Positions 14,500 to 24,076 of a stretch of DNA of 64,000 nt are shown here, piece by piece. Numbering within the stretch: the first letter of the stretch is position 1; each line of letters opens with the position of its first letter. Where the stretch lies: contig NZ_JAPIVO010000001.1 in the NCBI RefSeq assembly GCF_026239655.1, forward strand, positions 434,001-498,000. Direction: 5' to 3'. This stretch comes from Pedobacter sp. MR2016-24 (GTDB lineage Bacteria; Bacteroidota; Bacteroidia; Sphingobacteriales; Sphingobacteriaceae). Made by a program: the position numbers and the translations under genes. The notes beneath the pieces are model-generated. The model made no database searches, had not been told where the DNA came from, and saw nothing but the letters and a program-made list of their open reading frames with translations.

Positions 14500-15798
14500 A
14501 TGAGGAATATCTCATTGATCATTAGAAGAGTTTGGAAGTCGGCATTCATGTTATCGGCTCTATCTGTTTTAATTGTTTCTGGTACACAAGCACAAGACGC
14601 GGCAGAAGGAAGAAAGATCTTCAAGGAAAAATGTACTTCATGTCATGCACTGGATCGCGATTTGATCGGTCCGGCCCTACAAACGGTAGTACCTACAAAG
14701 AGTGAGGCCTTCCTGTTGAAGTGGATTAACAATGCTCCTGCATTTATTGCATCGGGTGACAAGGAAGCGGTAGAAGCTTCTAAGTTTAACCCAAATGCAG
14801 AGATGACTGCATTTCCAAGCCTGACGCCTGAGCAGATTAAAAGCATCCTTGCTTATGTTAAAGTAGGGGAGCCTAAAAAAGCTGAAGCTGCTGGTGCAGC
14901 TGGCGGCAGTGGTTCTGATGAAGTGTCAAGTTTCTCTTTAGTCGGAGTGATTGCGGTGATCCTGATCTCTATCGTTGTTTTAGTTGTATTGGGCAGAGCA
15001 ATTAAAATGCTTGAGCGTTTGATTCTTCAAAAACAAGGCGTAGTCATTGTTGAAGAAGAGAAGGTTTCAATGGCAGCCGGCATCGGACAGTTATTTAAAA
15101 ACAAGAAGTTTATTTTCTTCTTTATCCTTTGTGTGGTTACTTTCCTTGCCTCTTTTGGATGGATGGGCATGTGGAATACTGGTGTTCACACAGGTTACCA
15201 GCCAACACAGCCAATTAAGTTCTCACATGAGTTGCATGCGGGTACAAACCAGATTGATTGTCAGTACTGTCATGCAGGCGCTTTCGAATCGAAAAATGCA
15301 ACTATACCATCTCTTAACGTATGTATGAACTGTCACAAGTCAGTTCAGGCGAGAGATAACCATGATGGAAACATTTCTCCTGAAATTCAGAAAATCTACA
15401 ATGCATTGGGTTACGATGCAGATAAAATGACTTATGACAAGTCGAAAGAAAAACCAATTGAGTGGGTACGTGTACACAACCTTCCTGACTTTGCTTATTT
15501 CAATCACTCACAACACGTTGTTGTAGCTGAAGAAGCTATCCGTAAGGAAAAAGGACTGAAACCTAACGAGCCGGTATGTTTTGCTTGTCACGGTCCGGTT
15601 AATACGATGGAAGAGATTTACCAATACTCTCCGCTGACCATGAAATGGTGTATTAACTGTCACAAAGACACCAAACTGGAAGTTAAGGACAATGCATTCT
15701 ACACCAAGATTATTGAGGCTCATGAGAAAATCAAGAAAGGTGAGAAAATTACACCTGCAGCATTAGGTGGAATGGAATGTGGTAAATGTCACTACTAA
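14500..15798 (+). CDS. actA: Alternative complex III multiheme cytochrome c subunit ActA (N-terminal monoheme fusion)
   Basis: A 432-residue protein with an N-terminal signal peptide, then a monoheme cytochrome c domain (CTSCH at 45-49). Two membrane segments follow (about 145-165 and 205-225), then a multiheme region with CQYCH, CMNCH, CFACH, CINCH and CGKCH, giving six heme c sites in all. ActA is the periplasmic electron conduit of alternative complex III, a quinol oxidase partner that replaces cytochrome bc1. Having the extra monoheme domain fused at the N-terminus is common in Bacteroidota. Start ATG 14500 places the signal peptide directly at the N-terminus. Confidence 0.9.
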   Translation: MRNISLIIRRVWKSAFMLSALSVLIVSGTQAQDAAEGRKIFKEKCTSCHALDRDLIGPALQTVVPTKSEAFLLKWINNAPAFIASGDKEAVEASKFNPNAEMTAFPSLTPEQIKSILAYVKVGEPKKAEAAGAAGGSGSDEVSSFSLVGVIAVILISIVVLVVLGRAIKMLERLILQKQGVVIVEEEKVSMAAGIGQLFKNKKFIFFFILCVVTFLASFGWMGMWNTGVHTGYQPTQPIKFSHELHAGTNQIDCQYCHAGAFESKNATIPSLNVCMNCHKSVQARDNHDGNISPEIQKIYNALGYDADKMTYDKSKEKPIEWVRVHNLPDFAYFNHSQHVVVAEEAIRKEKGLKPNEPVCFACHGPVNTMEEIYQYSPLTMKWCINCHKDTKLEVKDNAFYTKIIEAHEKIKKGEKITPAALGGMECGKCHY

Positions 15799-15848
15799 CA
15801 AATAGAGTTTAATAAAAAGAACGTTCGATAAACAGTAATATAGCTTAA

Positions 15849-18800
15849 ATGGAAAGCAATAAAAAATACTGGAAAGGCTTAGAGGAATTTAATAAGACCT
15901 CCGATTTTGTTGAAAACAACAAAAACGAATTTGCGGAGCCGCTTCCAATAGAAGATGTTTTAAATGAAGCAGGATTAAGTACAGTAACTCCTCGCCGTGA
16001 CTTTTTAAAAGCCTTAGGCTTTGGTCTTGGTGCGGTAACACTGGCAGCTTGTCAGCCTGCTCCTGTACACAAATCAATACCTTACCTGATTAAACCAGAA
16101 GAAGTAATTCCGGGTATCCCTAATTACTATGTTTCAAGTTTTAATGGTCAGAGTGTATTGGTTAAAACGAGAGAAGGCCGTCCAATTAAGATTGAACCGA
16201 ATCCTAATGCAGGACAGTTTAATTGCGGAACTGACGCTACTGCTCAGGCATCAGTGCTTGACCTGTATGATGTTTCTAAGTTAAAAGCACCTCAGTTAAA
16301 AGCTGATGGCGACCTGGCTGATACTACATGGGCTAAAGTGGATGCTTTTGTAGCTGCAGAGCTGGCGAAAGTAAAAGCATCAGGCAAAAAAATCAGAATT
16401 ATTTCTTCTTCAGTAAGCAGCCCGTCAACCAAAGCAGTTGTGGCCGACTTCACTGTAGCTTATCCGACAACAAAACACGTTCAGTATGATGCCGTATCTT
16501 ATACAGGTATTATCAAAGCGAATGAGAACAGTTTCGGTAAAGCAGTAATTCCTAAATATAATTTCGATAAGGCTGATCTGATCGTAAGTTTTGGTGCTGA
16601 CTTTTTAGGTACCTGGATTAGCGGAGAAGAGTTTACTTCCCAGTACATCGAGAACAGAAATTACAAAACCCTGGCTAAAGGCAAAATGTCACGTCACTTC
16701 CAGTTTGAAGCTGGCATGAGCTTAACAGGAACAAATGCGGATACACGTCTTCCAATCAAATTATCTGAGCAGGGACCTGCGCTGATTACCTTATATAATG
16801 CAGTTACCGGTGCTAATTTAGCTGGTGGTGTTTTACCTAATAATACTTCTGCTGAAAAAGCAATTAAATTAGTAGGTAGAGAATTGGTACAGCAAAAAGG
16901 AAAAGCTTTAGTCGTTTGCGGATCCAACGATGTCTCTACACAGATTCTGGTAAATGCGATTAACGCAGCTATCGGAAGTTACGGAACAACAATTGACCTT
17001 GATAACCCATCTAAACGTTATGCTGGTAATGATGCAGAATTTGCAGAGTTATTAAACGAGATGAACAGGGGAGAAGTTGGTGCAGTATTTTTCTTAGATA
17101 CAAATCCTGCTTATGATGTGGTAAACACGAAAGCGTTTACTGATGCATTGGCAAAAGTTCCTGTTAAAGTTTCTTTCGCTGACAGAAGTGATGAAACTGC
17201 TTCATTATGTGATGTGATTGCTACTAACCAGAACTATCTGGAATCATGGGGTGATGCAAACACGTATGAAGGAACATATTCAATTGTACAACCAACGATT
17301 AACCCTGTGTTTAACTCACGTCAGGCAGAGCAAAGTTTATTGATCTGGTCTAACGCGCCTGTTAAAGATTACTACCAGTATGTACGTAACAACTGGGAGA
17401 AAAATATATTACCTGCATTAGGTAAAACATGGAATGATGTATTGCAGACAGGTGTATTTGCTGCAGCTCCTAAAGCTGCCGGTACTTATACTTTCAACCT
17501 TTCATTAGCGGCTGTTGCTCCTTCTGTATTGAATAGCAGCAAAGCATTAGCTAAAGACATCGAACTTCAGGTTTACGAAAGTATACCAATGCGCGATGGT
17601 AAATATGCAAACAATGCATTCCTTCAGGAATTACCTGATCCGGTTTCTAAAGTAACATGGGACAACTATATTGCACTTGCGCCCAAATTTGCTGAGTCTA
17701 AAGACATCAAAGAATTTGACGTTGTAGAAATTAAAGGAAGCAATGGATATACCATTACTTTACCTGTTCTGATTCAGCCGGGGCAAGCAGTAGGTACTGC
17801 TTCAATCGCTTTGGGTTACGGACGTACGAAAGTTGGTAAAGCTGGTGATAACGTAGGTAAAAATGCTTATCCGTTTGTAACGTTCGCGAATGGAACATTA
17901 CAGTATGCAAATACGGTAACCATTACTAAAACGGGTGCTACTTACGAACTGGCACAAACACAAACTCACCACTCTTTTGAAGGAAGAAACATTATCCGCG
18001 AAGCAAGCTTCAAGGAATATGTGAAAAACCCTGCTGCAGGAACAGGTAAACATGAAGAAGGACATAAATCATACGATTTATGGGATAAATACGAAAAACC
18101 AGGAAACAACTGGGTAATGGCAATCGATCTGAATGCTTGTACTGGTTGTGGATCTTGTATTGTAGCTTGTAACGTGGAGAATAATATTCCGGTTGTAGGC
18201 CGTGATGAGGTTCGCAGACGCAGAGAGATGCACTGGATTCGTATTGACCGTTACTATAGCTTTGAAGAAGGCGATAAGAGCGTTTCTGAGGAAAAAGAGA
18301 TTGCGCACATGGAAAACCTTGACCGCGTATCTGTTGTTCACCAGCCGATGTTATGTCAGCACTGTGATCACGCTCCTTGCGAAACCGTTTGCCCGGTACT
18401 GGCTACAGTACACTCTTCGGATGGTTTAAACCACATGGCTTATAACCGTTGCGTAGGAACAAGATATTGTGCAAATAACTGCCCGTATAAAGTTCGTCGT
18501 TTCAACTGGTTTAACTACTGGAATGATTCACGTTTTGATAACTACCTGAATAATGAATTCACTCAGCTGGTACTTAATCCTGATGTAACTACACGTTCAA
18601 GAGGGGTAATGGAGAAATGCTCTATGTGTATCCAAAGAATTCAGGGTGGTAAACTGCAGGCTAAAATGGAGAAACGTCCATTGAAAGACGGTGATATCAA
18701 AATGGCTTGTCAGGAAGCTTGTTCAGCCAATGCAATTATATTTGGTGATGGCAACGATCCTAACTCGGAAGTATCTAAAGCATTACGTAGTGAGCGTATC

Positions 18801-18893
18801 TACTATGTACTGGAAGAAGTTAATACACAACCGGGAATAGGTTACATGACTAAAATTAGAAACACAGATTCATTACCAACAGTACAAGCGTAA
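15849..18893 (+). CDS. actB: Alternative complex III iron-sulfur/molybdopterin-like subunit ActB
   Basis: A 1014-residue protein with a twin-arginine signal inside the N-terminus (TPRRDFLKALGFGLG, Arg49-Arg50). It is followed by a molybdopterin-oxidoreductase-like domain (about 75-730) and a C-terminal ferredoxin-like domain. The latter has cysteine clusters CTGCGSCIVAC, CQHCDHAPCETVC, CVGTRYCANNC and CSMC...CQEAC, enough for four Fe-S clusters. In structurally known complexes the large domain lacks molybdopterin and the Fe-S clusters carry electrons from quinol to ActA. It lies 50 bases after actA in one operon. Confidence 0.92.
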   Translation: MESNKKYWKGLEEFNKTSDFVENNKNEFAEPLPIEDVLNEAGLSTVTPRRDFLKALGFGLGAVTLAACQPAPVHKSIPYLIKPEEVIPGIPNYYVSSFNGQSVLVKTREGRPIKIEPNPNAGQFNCGTDATAQASVLDLYDVSKLKAPQLKADGDLADTTWAKVDAFVAAELAKVKASGKKIRIISSSVSSPSTKAVVADFTVAYPTTKHVQYDAVSYTGIIKANENSFGKAVIPKYNFDKADLIVSFGADFLGTWISGEEFTSQYIENRNYKTLAKGKMSRHFQFEAGMSLTGTNADTRLPIKLSEQGPALITLYNAVTGANLAGGVLPNNTSAEKAIKLVGRELVQQKGKALVVCGSNDVSTQILVNAINAAIGSYGTTIDLDNPSKRYAGNDAEFAELLNEMNRGEVGAVFFLDTNPAYDVVNTKAFTDALAKVPVKVSFADRSDETASLCDVIATNQNYLESWGDANTYEGTYSIVQPTINPVFNSRQAEQSLLIWSNAPVKDYYQYVRNNWEKNILPALGKTWNDVLQTGVFAAAPKAAGTYTFNLSLAAVAPSVLNSSKALAKDIELQVYESIPMRDGKYANNAFLQELPDPVSKVTWDNYIALAPKFAESKDIKEFDVVEIKGSNGYTITLPVLIQPGQAVGTASIALGYGRTKVGKAGDNVGKNAYPFVTFANGTLQYANTVTITKTGATYELAQTQTHHSFEGRNIIREASFKEYVKNPAAGTGKHEEGHKSYDLWDKYEKPGNNWVMAIDLNACTGCGSCIVACNVENNIPVVGRDEVRRRREMHWIRIDRYYSFEEGDKSVSEEKEIAHMENLDRVSVVHQPMLCQHCDHAPCETVCPVLATVHSSDGLNHMAYNRCVGTRYCANNCPYKVRRFNWFNYWNDSRFDNYLNNEFTQLVLNPDVTTRSRGVMEKCSMCIQRIQGGKLQAKMEKRPLKDGDIKMACQEACSANAIIFGDGNDPNSEVSKALRSERIYYVLEEVNTQPGIGYMTKIRNTDSLPTVQA

Positions 18894-18917
18894 GCTGATA
18901 TTAAAGAAAATATAATT

Positions 18918-20390
18918 ATGTCAGGACATAACGAATCAATTTTAAGAGAACCACTAATCACCGGCACCCATATCACGTATGCAAAAATTACGAATGATAT
19001 TCTACTGCCAGTTGAGAATAAGCCGAACAGGGCTTGGTGGATAGGTTTTATAGCCGCCCTATGCGGTGCTACCTTATGGGTAGTAGCAGTGAGTTATACT
19101 TTCTGGTTCGGTATCGGATCATGGGGGTTAAACAAAACAGTAGGATGGGCATGGGATATCACCGGTTTCGTATGGTGGGTAGGTATCGGTCACGCCGGAA
19201 CGTTGATTTCAGCAGTACTTTTACTCTTCCGTCAGAACTGGAGGAATTCAATTAACAGATCTGCAGAGGCGATGACCATCTTCGCCGTTATCTGCGCCGC
19301 AACATATGTTGTATCCCACATGGGAAGACCATGGTTAGCTTACTGGGTACTACCATTACCGAATCAGTTTGGTTCATTATGGGTTAACTTTAACTCACCA
19401 CTGGTTTGGGATATGTTTGCCATCTCCACTTACTTCTCTGTATCCCTGTTATTCTGGTATACAGGTTTATTACCAGATATTGCCACTATCCGTGACCGTG
19501 CTACTGGTTTACGCCGCCGTATTTACTCGATCTTCTCTTTCGGATGGAACGGTAACGTTAAAACATGGCAGCGTTTTGAGACGGTGTCTCTGATCCTTGC
19601 GGGTATTTCTACTCCACTGGTACTTTCGGTACACACGATTGTATCTATGGACTTTGCAACCTCGGTAATTCCGGGATGGCATACCACGATCTTCCCTCCA
19701 TATTTCGTGGCAGGTGCGATCTTCTCTGGTTTCGCAATGGTATTGACATTATTACTTGTTGCACGTAAAGTATTAGGTTTAGAGAACTACATCACCATGT
19801 TCCACATCGAATCGATGAATAAGATCATCATTCTTACGGGTTCAATTGTTGGTGTTGCTTATATCACTGAGTTTTTCATCGCCTGGTATTCAGGTTCTGA
19901 ATATGAAGCGTATGCATTTATCAACAGATCTACCGGACCATACTGGTGGGCATACTGGATGATGATGACCTGTAACGTAATTTCTCCGCAGTTGCTGTGG
20001 TTCAAGAAAATCCGTCTGAGCATTCCTGCTACCTGGATCTTATCTATTGTAGTAAACATCGGTATGTGGTTTGAGCGTTTCGTAATTATCGTGACTTCAC
20101 TGCACCGTGATTACCTTCCGTCAAGTTGGGCGATGTTCTATCCTACATGGGTAGATGTGAGTGTATTTGTTGGTTCGATAGGAGTATTCTTTACTTTATT
20201 CCTGTTGTTCTTAAGGGTTCTTCCATCGATTGCGATTGCAGAGGTGAAACTATTACTTAAAACATCAAGTGAGCAGGCTAAACTTGCACAAATTAAAGAA
20301 GGTCATTTGGATAAAGTTCACGTAAAAGAATACGTAGAGTCTTTAGAGAAATTTGATAGTGTTAAACAAGAAGAATACGCAAAAATATAA
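18918..20390 (+). CDS. actC: Alternative complex III membrane subunit ActC (NrfD/PsrC type)
   Basis: A 490-residue polytopic membrane protein of the NrfD family with about ten transmembrane helices between residues 35 and 440. GIGHAGTLISAVLLLFRQNWR and HMGRPWLAYWVLPLPNQFG are characteristic of ActC. It forms part of the quinol-binding membrane core next to ActB and may take part in proton movement. It starts 24 bases after actB and its stop codon is separated from actD by 2 bases, implying tight co-translation. Confidence 0.92.
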   Translation: MSGHNESILREPLITGTHITYAKITNDILLPVENKPNRAWWIGFIAALCGATLWVVAVSYTFWFGIGSWGLNKTVGWAWDITGFVWWVGIGHAGTLISAVLLLFRQNWRNSINRSAEAMTIFAVICAATYVVSHMGRPWLAYWVLPLPNQFGSLWVNFNSPLVWDMFAISTYFSVSLLFWYTGLLPDIATIRDRATGLRRRIYSIFSFGWNGNVKTWQRFETVSLILAGISTPLVLSVHTIVSMDFATSVIPGWHTTIFPPYFVAGAIFSGFAMVLTLLLVARKVLGLENYITMFHIESMNKIIILTGSIVGVAYITEFFIAWYSGSEYEAYAFINRSTGPYWWAYWMMMTCNVISPQLLWFKKIRLSIPATWILSIVVNIGMWFERFVIIVTSLHRDYLPSSWAMFYPTWVDVSVFVGSIGVFFTLFLLFLRVLPSIAIAEVKLLLKTSSEQAKLAQIKEGHLDKVHVKEYVESLEKFDSVKQEEYAKI

Positions 20391-20392
20391 CA

Positions 20393-20929
20393 ATGAGTAA
20401 TATCAAATATATTTTAGGCAGTTTTGGCGATCCGGACGAAATGATGCATGGCATTGAAAAGTTACAGGAGAACAACATTAAGATCCATGATGTTTATACG
20501 CCTATGCCTATCCACGGCATCGAAGCCAAATTAGGGATTAAGAGATCAAGATTGGACATCCTTGCTTTTTTCTGCGGGATTACCGGAACAGTATCAGCGT
20601 TCGCATTGATTTATCTGACTTCAGTGGTAGACTGGAGAAATAATATTGGTGGTAAACCATCGTTTGCTCTGCCGGATTTTATTCCGATTATGTTTGAGCT
20701 GACCATTTTGTTTACTGCATTTGGTCTGGTAGGATCTTATTATGCATCGACCCACCTCTTCCCAGGAAGAGCGCCAAGGGTAATGGATTTAAGAGCTACT
20801 GATGATAGATTTATTATCGCTGTTGATGCACAGGAAAATGCAGAACACAGTAAAATTGATGGATTATTAAAAGAAGCTGGTGCTATAGAAGTTAAGCACA
20901 ATGAAAGGAAGTATATTAGCTATGAATAA
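20393..20929 (+). CDS. actD: Alternative complex III membrane subunit ActD (DUF3341)
   Basis: A 178-residue protein of the DUF3341 family. A soluble N-terminal domain (YILGSFGDPDEMMHGIEKLQ) precedes two transmembrane helices (about 58-80 and 98-120), followed by a C-terminal soluble domain with TDDRFIIAVDAQE. It is a structural subunit of alternative complex III. Its last eight bases overlap the start of actE (ATGAATAA), and an AAAGGAAG purine stretch inside its 3' end may serve as the ribosome binding site for actE. Confidence 0.9.
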   Translation: MSNIKYILGSFGDPDEMMHGIEKLQENNIKIHDVYTPMPIHGIEAKLGIKRSRLDILAFFCGITGTVSAFALIYLTSVVDWRNNIGGKPSFALPDFIPIMFELTILFTAFGLVGSYYASTHLFPGRAPRVMDLRATDDRFIIAVDAQENAEHSKIDGLLKEAGAIEVKHNERKYISYE

Positions 20930-21506
20930 GAATAAAATAGTTGCAGCCTCATTTGTTGTTCTTGCCTTTGTTGCAACGCTTTCAGCATGTAACGATAATA
21001 AGAGCACTGGATTGGAATATGCAAGAAATATGTATGATCCGATCGCTTACAATCCGGATCAGGCAAATAAGAACTTTGCAAATGGTCAGACTGCACAAAC
21101 GCCTCCTGCTAATACCAGCCCGGTAGGTTTTGTAAAGTATGAATATGCGAATACAAAAGAAGGTTACGAAGCAGCAGGATTAAACCTGAAGAATCCTTTG
21201 GCTAAATCGGCTCAGAACATGTTATCTGGTAAACATTACTTCACTGTTTTCTGTGGCCCTTGCCATGGTGAAAAAGGTGACGGTAAAGGACACCTGGTAC
21301 AGATTGAGAAGTTCTTAGGCGTGCCTGCATACCATGGCGACGCAGCTTCTTCACGTGGTGGTTTAATGAAAGATTTATCAGAAGGTAAGATCTATCATAC
21401 AATCATGTACGGTTTAAATAACATGGGATCACATGCTTCTCAGCTTACTCCGGATCAAAGATGGAAAGTAGTGATGTATGTTCAACAATTACAAAAAATA
21501 CAATAG
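20922..21506 (+). CDS. actE: Alternative complex III monoheme cytochrome c lipoprotein ActE
   Basis: A 194-residue lipoprotein (lipobox TLSACNDN near Cys21) with one heme c site, CGPCH, and a downstream Met-containing motif (NNMGSHASQL) that may supply the axial ligand. It is the terminal electron-accepting cytochrome of alternative complex III and likely hands electrons to the adjacent cytochrome c oxidase. ATG 20922 is chosen because it begins directly with the signal peptide and fits the purine-rich site upstream. An earlier in-frame start at 20901 would lie within the actD 3' end. Confidence 0.9.
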   Translation: MNKNKIVAASFVVLAFVATLSACNDNKSTGLEYARNMYDPIAYNPDQANKNFANGQTAQTPPANTSPVGFVKYEYANTKEGYEAAGLNLKNPLAKSAQNMLSGKHYFTVFCGPCHGEKGDGKGHLVQIEKFLGVPAYHGDAASSRGGLMKDLSEGKIYHTIMYGLNNMGSHASQLTPDQRWKVVMYVQQLQKIQ

Positions 21507-21520
21507 AAAAGCAGATATAA

Positions 21521-22738
21521 ATGGGAACTCACAATTATAATTTAACTGAGCAGTTTGAGTTTACAGGAAAGGCTAAAACTTTAAGCATTGTGGCTATCGT
21601 AATCGGTATCGCAAGTATTGCTTATGGTTTTACTGACCATGGACTTCATGAGCGGACATTTGCCAACCTGTTACTTATGGCATATTACTTTGCGTGTGTA
21701 TGTATGTCGGGCGCTTTCTTTCTTGCTGTTCAATTTGTAGCACAGGCCGGATGGTCTGCTTCTATACTTCGCGTACCTCAGGCAATGGCAAAAACACTGC
21801 CTTTAGCAGTAGTGTTACTGATCGTGATCATGGGTGCAGGTTTGTACACACATAATCTTTATCACCACTGGCATGCAGAAGGATTAACAGATCCGAATTC
21901 ACCTCATTACGATAAGTTGATTGACGGTAAATCTGCCTTCCTTAACGTTCCGTTCTTTATGGGTCGCCAGGTGATATTTTTAGGTATCTATTGCTTCTTC
22001 GCATTATTGTTATCTAAATTATCAAACAATGAAGATTTAGAAGGGGGATTAAATTCTTACACCAAGAGTTTTAAATACTCTTGTATATTTTTAGTAATCT
22101 ACGGCTTTACTACACCAATATTTGCCTTTGATACAGTGATGTCTCTTGAAGCACACTGGTTCTCTACCATGTTTGGCTGGTACAACTTCGCAGCAATGTG
22201 GGTAAGCAGTTTAGCTACGATGGCAATCATTATCATCCTGTTAAGAAAAGCCGGATACATGCAATGGGTAAACAATAGCCACCTGCATAACTTAGGTCAG
22301 TTCATCTTTGGATTCTCTATTTTCTGGACTTACGTATGGTTTTGTCAATTTATGTTGATCTATTATGCTAACATGCCGGAAGAAACTGTGTATTTTTACA
22401 AACGTTTTGAATTTTACAAATTCTGGTTCTTCCTGAATTTAGTCCTGAACTTCTTAACACCGGTACTTTTACTGATGGACCGTGATAATAAAAGACAGGA
22501 AAATATCCTATTGGGCGTGTCTATAGTTGTATTGTGTGGTCACTGGGTAGATTATTACCAGATGATTATGCCAGGTTCTGTAGAAGAAGGCACCAATGGA
22601 TTTGGAATTATTGAAATAGGAACAGCAATCGGTTTTGTAGGGTTGTTTACGTTTTCAGTACTGAATGCATTAAGTAAGAAACCTTTAATTGCAAAGAATC
22701 ACCCTCTTTTACAAGAGAGCCTGAATCATCACTTGTAG
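21521..22738 (+). CDS. actF: Alternative complex III membrane subunit ActF
   Basis: A 405-residue polytopic protein, the second NrfD-related membrane subunit, with about ten hydrophobic helices. Motifs include FTDHGLHERTFANLLLMAYYFACVC, HWHAEGLTDP and the MSLEAHWFSTMFGWYNFAAMW stretch that is highly typical of ActF annotated as quinol:cytochrome c oxidoreductase. It closes the actABCDEF order, 14 bases after actE, and is followed 64 bases later by oxidase subunit II, so complex III and oxidase are probably co-expressed and form a supercomplex. Confidence 0.92.
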   Translation: MGTHNYNLTEQFEFTGKAKTLSIVAIVIGIASIAYGFTDHGLHERTFANLLLMAYYFACVCMSGAFFLAVQFVAQAGWSASILRVPQAMAKTLPLAVVLLIVIMGAGLYTHNLYHHWHAEGLTDPNSPHYDKLIDGKSAFLNVPFFMGRQVIFLGIYCFFALLLSKLSNNEDLEGGLNSYTKSFKYSCIFLVIYGFTTPIFAFDTVMSLEAHWFSTMFGWYNFAAMWVSSLATMAIIIILLRKAGYMQWVNNSHLHNLGQFIFGFSIFWTYVWFCQFMLIYYANMPEETVYFYKRFEFYKFWFFLNLVLNFLTPVLLLMDRDNKRQENILLGVSIVVLCGHWVDYYQMIMPGSVEEGTNGFGIIEIGTAIGFVGLFTFSVLNALSKKPLIAKNHPLLQESLNHHL

Positions 22739-22802
22739 TTATCGGGTTAGAGAGTATATAAATTAATCGTATAGTAGAAGTACATCGTACTACTTTAAGA
22801 AA

Positions 22803-24056
22803 ATGAGTTTAAGAAAATATATAAGCAATAAGACAATAGCAGCCCTGGCAGTAATTGTTACTGTATTTGCAAATACAAGCGCATTTGCACAAGAAGCAGC
22901 CGCTGGTGCTGCCGCTGCCAACAAACCTGTTGATATGTTTCCGATTTACAAATCGGCCGCATTTTACACCATGTTATTTTTACTGCTTTGCTTGTTCATA
23001 GCAATAGTGGGTAAAGCGATCACAGTGTATGAACTGACACGCGAAGCTCAGGATAAACCTGCGGGAATCAACTGGAATACTGTAAATGGTGTTCTGTTTG
23101 TACTTTTCTTAATCGTCGGATTGTATGGTGTTTATTTTGAATATACTGTTCACGGACATATGATTCTGCCGGATGCGGCTTCGGAACATGGTGCGAAGAT
23201 TGACCAGATGTTTAACATTACGCTGATCCTGACTACAATCGTATTTATCGGAACGCACATCGTATTATTCCTGTTCTCTTACTTCTACAAAAACTCCGGT
23301 AAAAGAAAAGCATATTACTATCCGCATAACAATGCATTAGAGCGTATCTGGACTATCGTTCCGGCTTTAGTGCTGACTGTATTGGTATTAATGGGATTCC
23401 TTACCTGGAGATCAATTTTTTACAAGATTGAAGATCCGAACAATAAGCCTTTAAGTATTGAGATTACTTCTCAGCAATTTGTATGGACAATTCGTTATCC
23501 GGGTGCTGACGGGGTAGTTGGTTTGAAAAACTACAAACTGATTACTGGAACGAATGCACTGGGTATGGACTTTAAAGACAAGAACAATCTTGATGATCAG
23601 CAAGCTGATGAGATGGTTATTCCTGTTAACAAACCAGTAAGATTAATCCTGACCAGTAAAGATGTACTGCATAGTTTTTATATGCCACATTTCAGAATAC
23701 AATTGAATACTGTACCGGGTATGACTTCATACTTTGAATTTACACCGACCATTACTACTGTAGATATGCAGACTAAAGTAAATGATCCGGCGTTTAAATT
23801 CCTGTTCTACTGTTCAAAAATCTGTGGATCTGGTCACTATAACATGCAAAAAGTTGTTAGAGTTGTATCTCAGGCAGAATATGATGCATGGGTAGTGAAA
23901 CAACCTAAGTTTATCAATAACGATTTGAGAAAGCAATTTGACTTACCAATCGTACCTGAGGCAGGCGCACCAGCATCTGCACCAGCTGATAGCACCGCAA
24001 AACCTGCAAAAGACTCTTCTGCTGTAGCAATGAATAAACCGGCTTTAAAAAAATAA
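22803..24056 (+). CDS. ctaC: Cytochrome c oxidase subunit II
   Basis: A 417-residue protein with a signal peptide (FANTSAFAQE) and three further hydrophobic segments (about 55-75, 95-115 and 135-160). A fourth anchor lies near 180-200, followed by the CuA cupredoxin domain. The CuA ligands are visible in FYCSKICGSGHYNMQ (CxxxCxxxH...M), with the aromatic path residues in SQQFVWTIRYPG. An Ala/Pro/Ser-rich tail after residue 385 is low-complexity and probably flexible. Extra N-terminal helices compared with mitochondrial subunit II are typical for this Bacteroidota type. Confidence 0.92.
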   Translation: MSLRKYISNKTIAALAVIVTVFANTSAFAQEAAAGAAAANKPVDMFPIYKSAAFYTMLFLLLCLFIAIVGKAITVYELTREAQDKPAGINWNTVNGVLFVLFLIVGLYGVYFEYTVHGHMILPDAASEHGAKIDQMFNITLILTTIVFIGTHIVLFLFSYFYKNSGKRKAYYYPHNNALERIWTIVPALVLTVLVLMGFLTWRSIFYKIEDPNNKPLSIEITSQQFVWTIRYPGADGVVGLKNYKLITGTNALGMDFKDKNNLDDQQADEMVIPVNKPVRLILTSKDVLHSFYMPHFRIQLNTVPGMTSYFEFTPTITTVDMQTKVNDPAFKFLFYCSKICGSGHYNMQKVVRVVSQAEYDAWVVKQPKFINNDLRKQFDLPIVPEAGAPASAPADSTAKPAKDSSAVAMNKPALKK

Positions 24057-24076
24057 TTATACTGGAATAGCGCATT

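Noticed and set aside
15849..18893. ActB as an active molybdenum enzyme
   Set aside because: The context actABCDEF and the fused ferredoxin-like domain identify an alternative complex III subunit, in which the large domain is known to lack molybdopterin.
22739..22802. Imperfect hairpin between actF and ctaC as a terminator
   Set aside because: The stem (around GTAGAAGTAC / GTACTAC) is short and imperfect and has no T run; readthrough into the oxidase genes is more likely.
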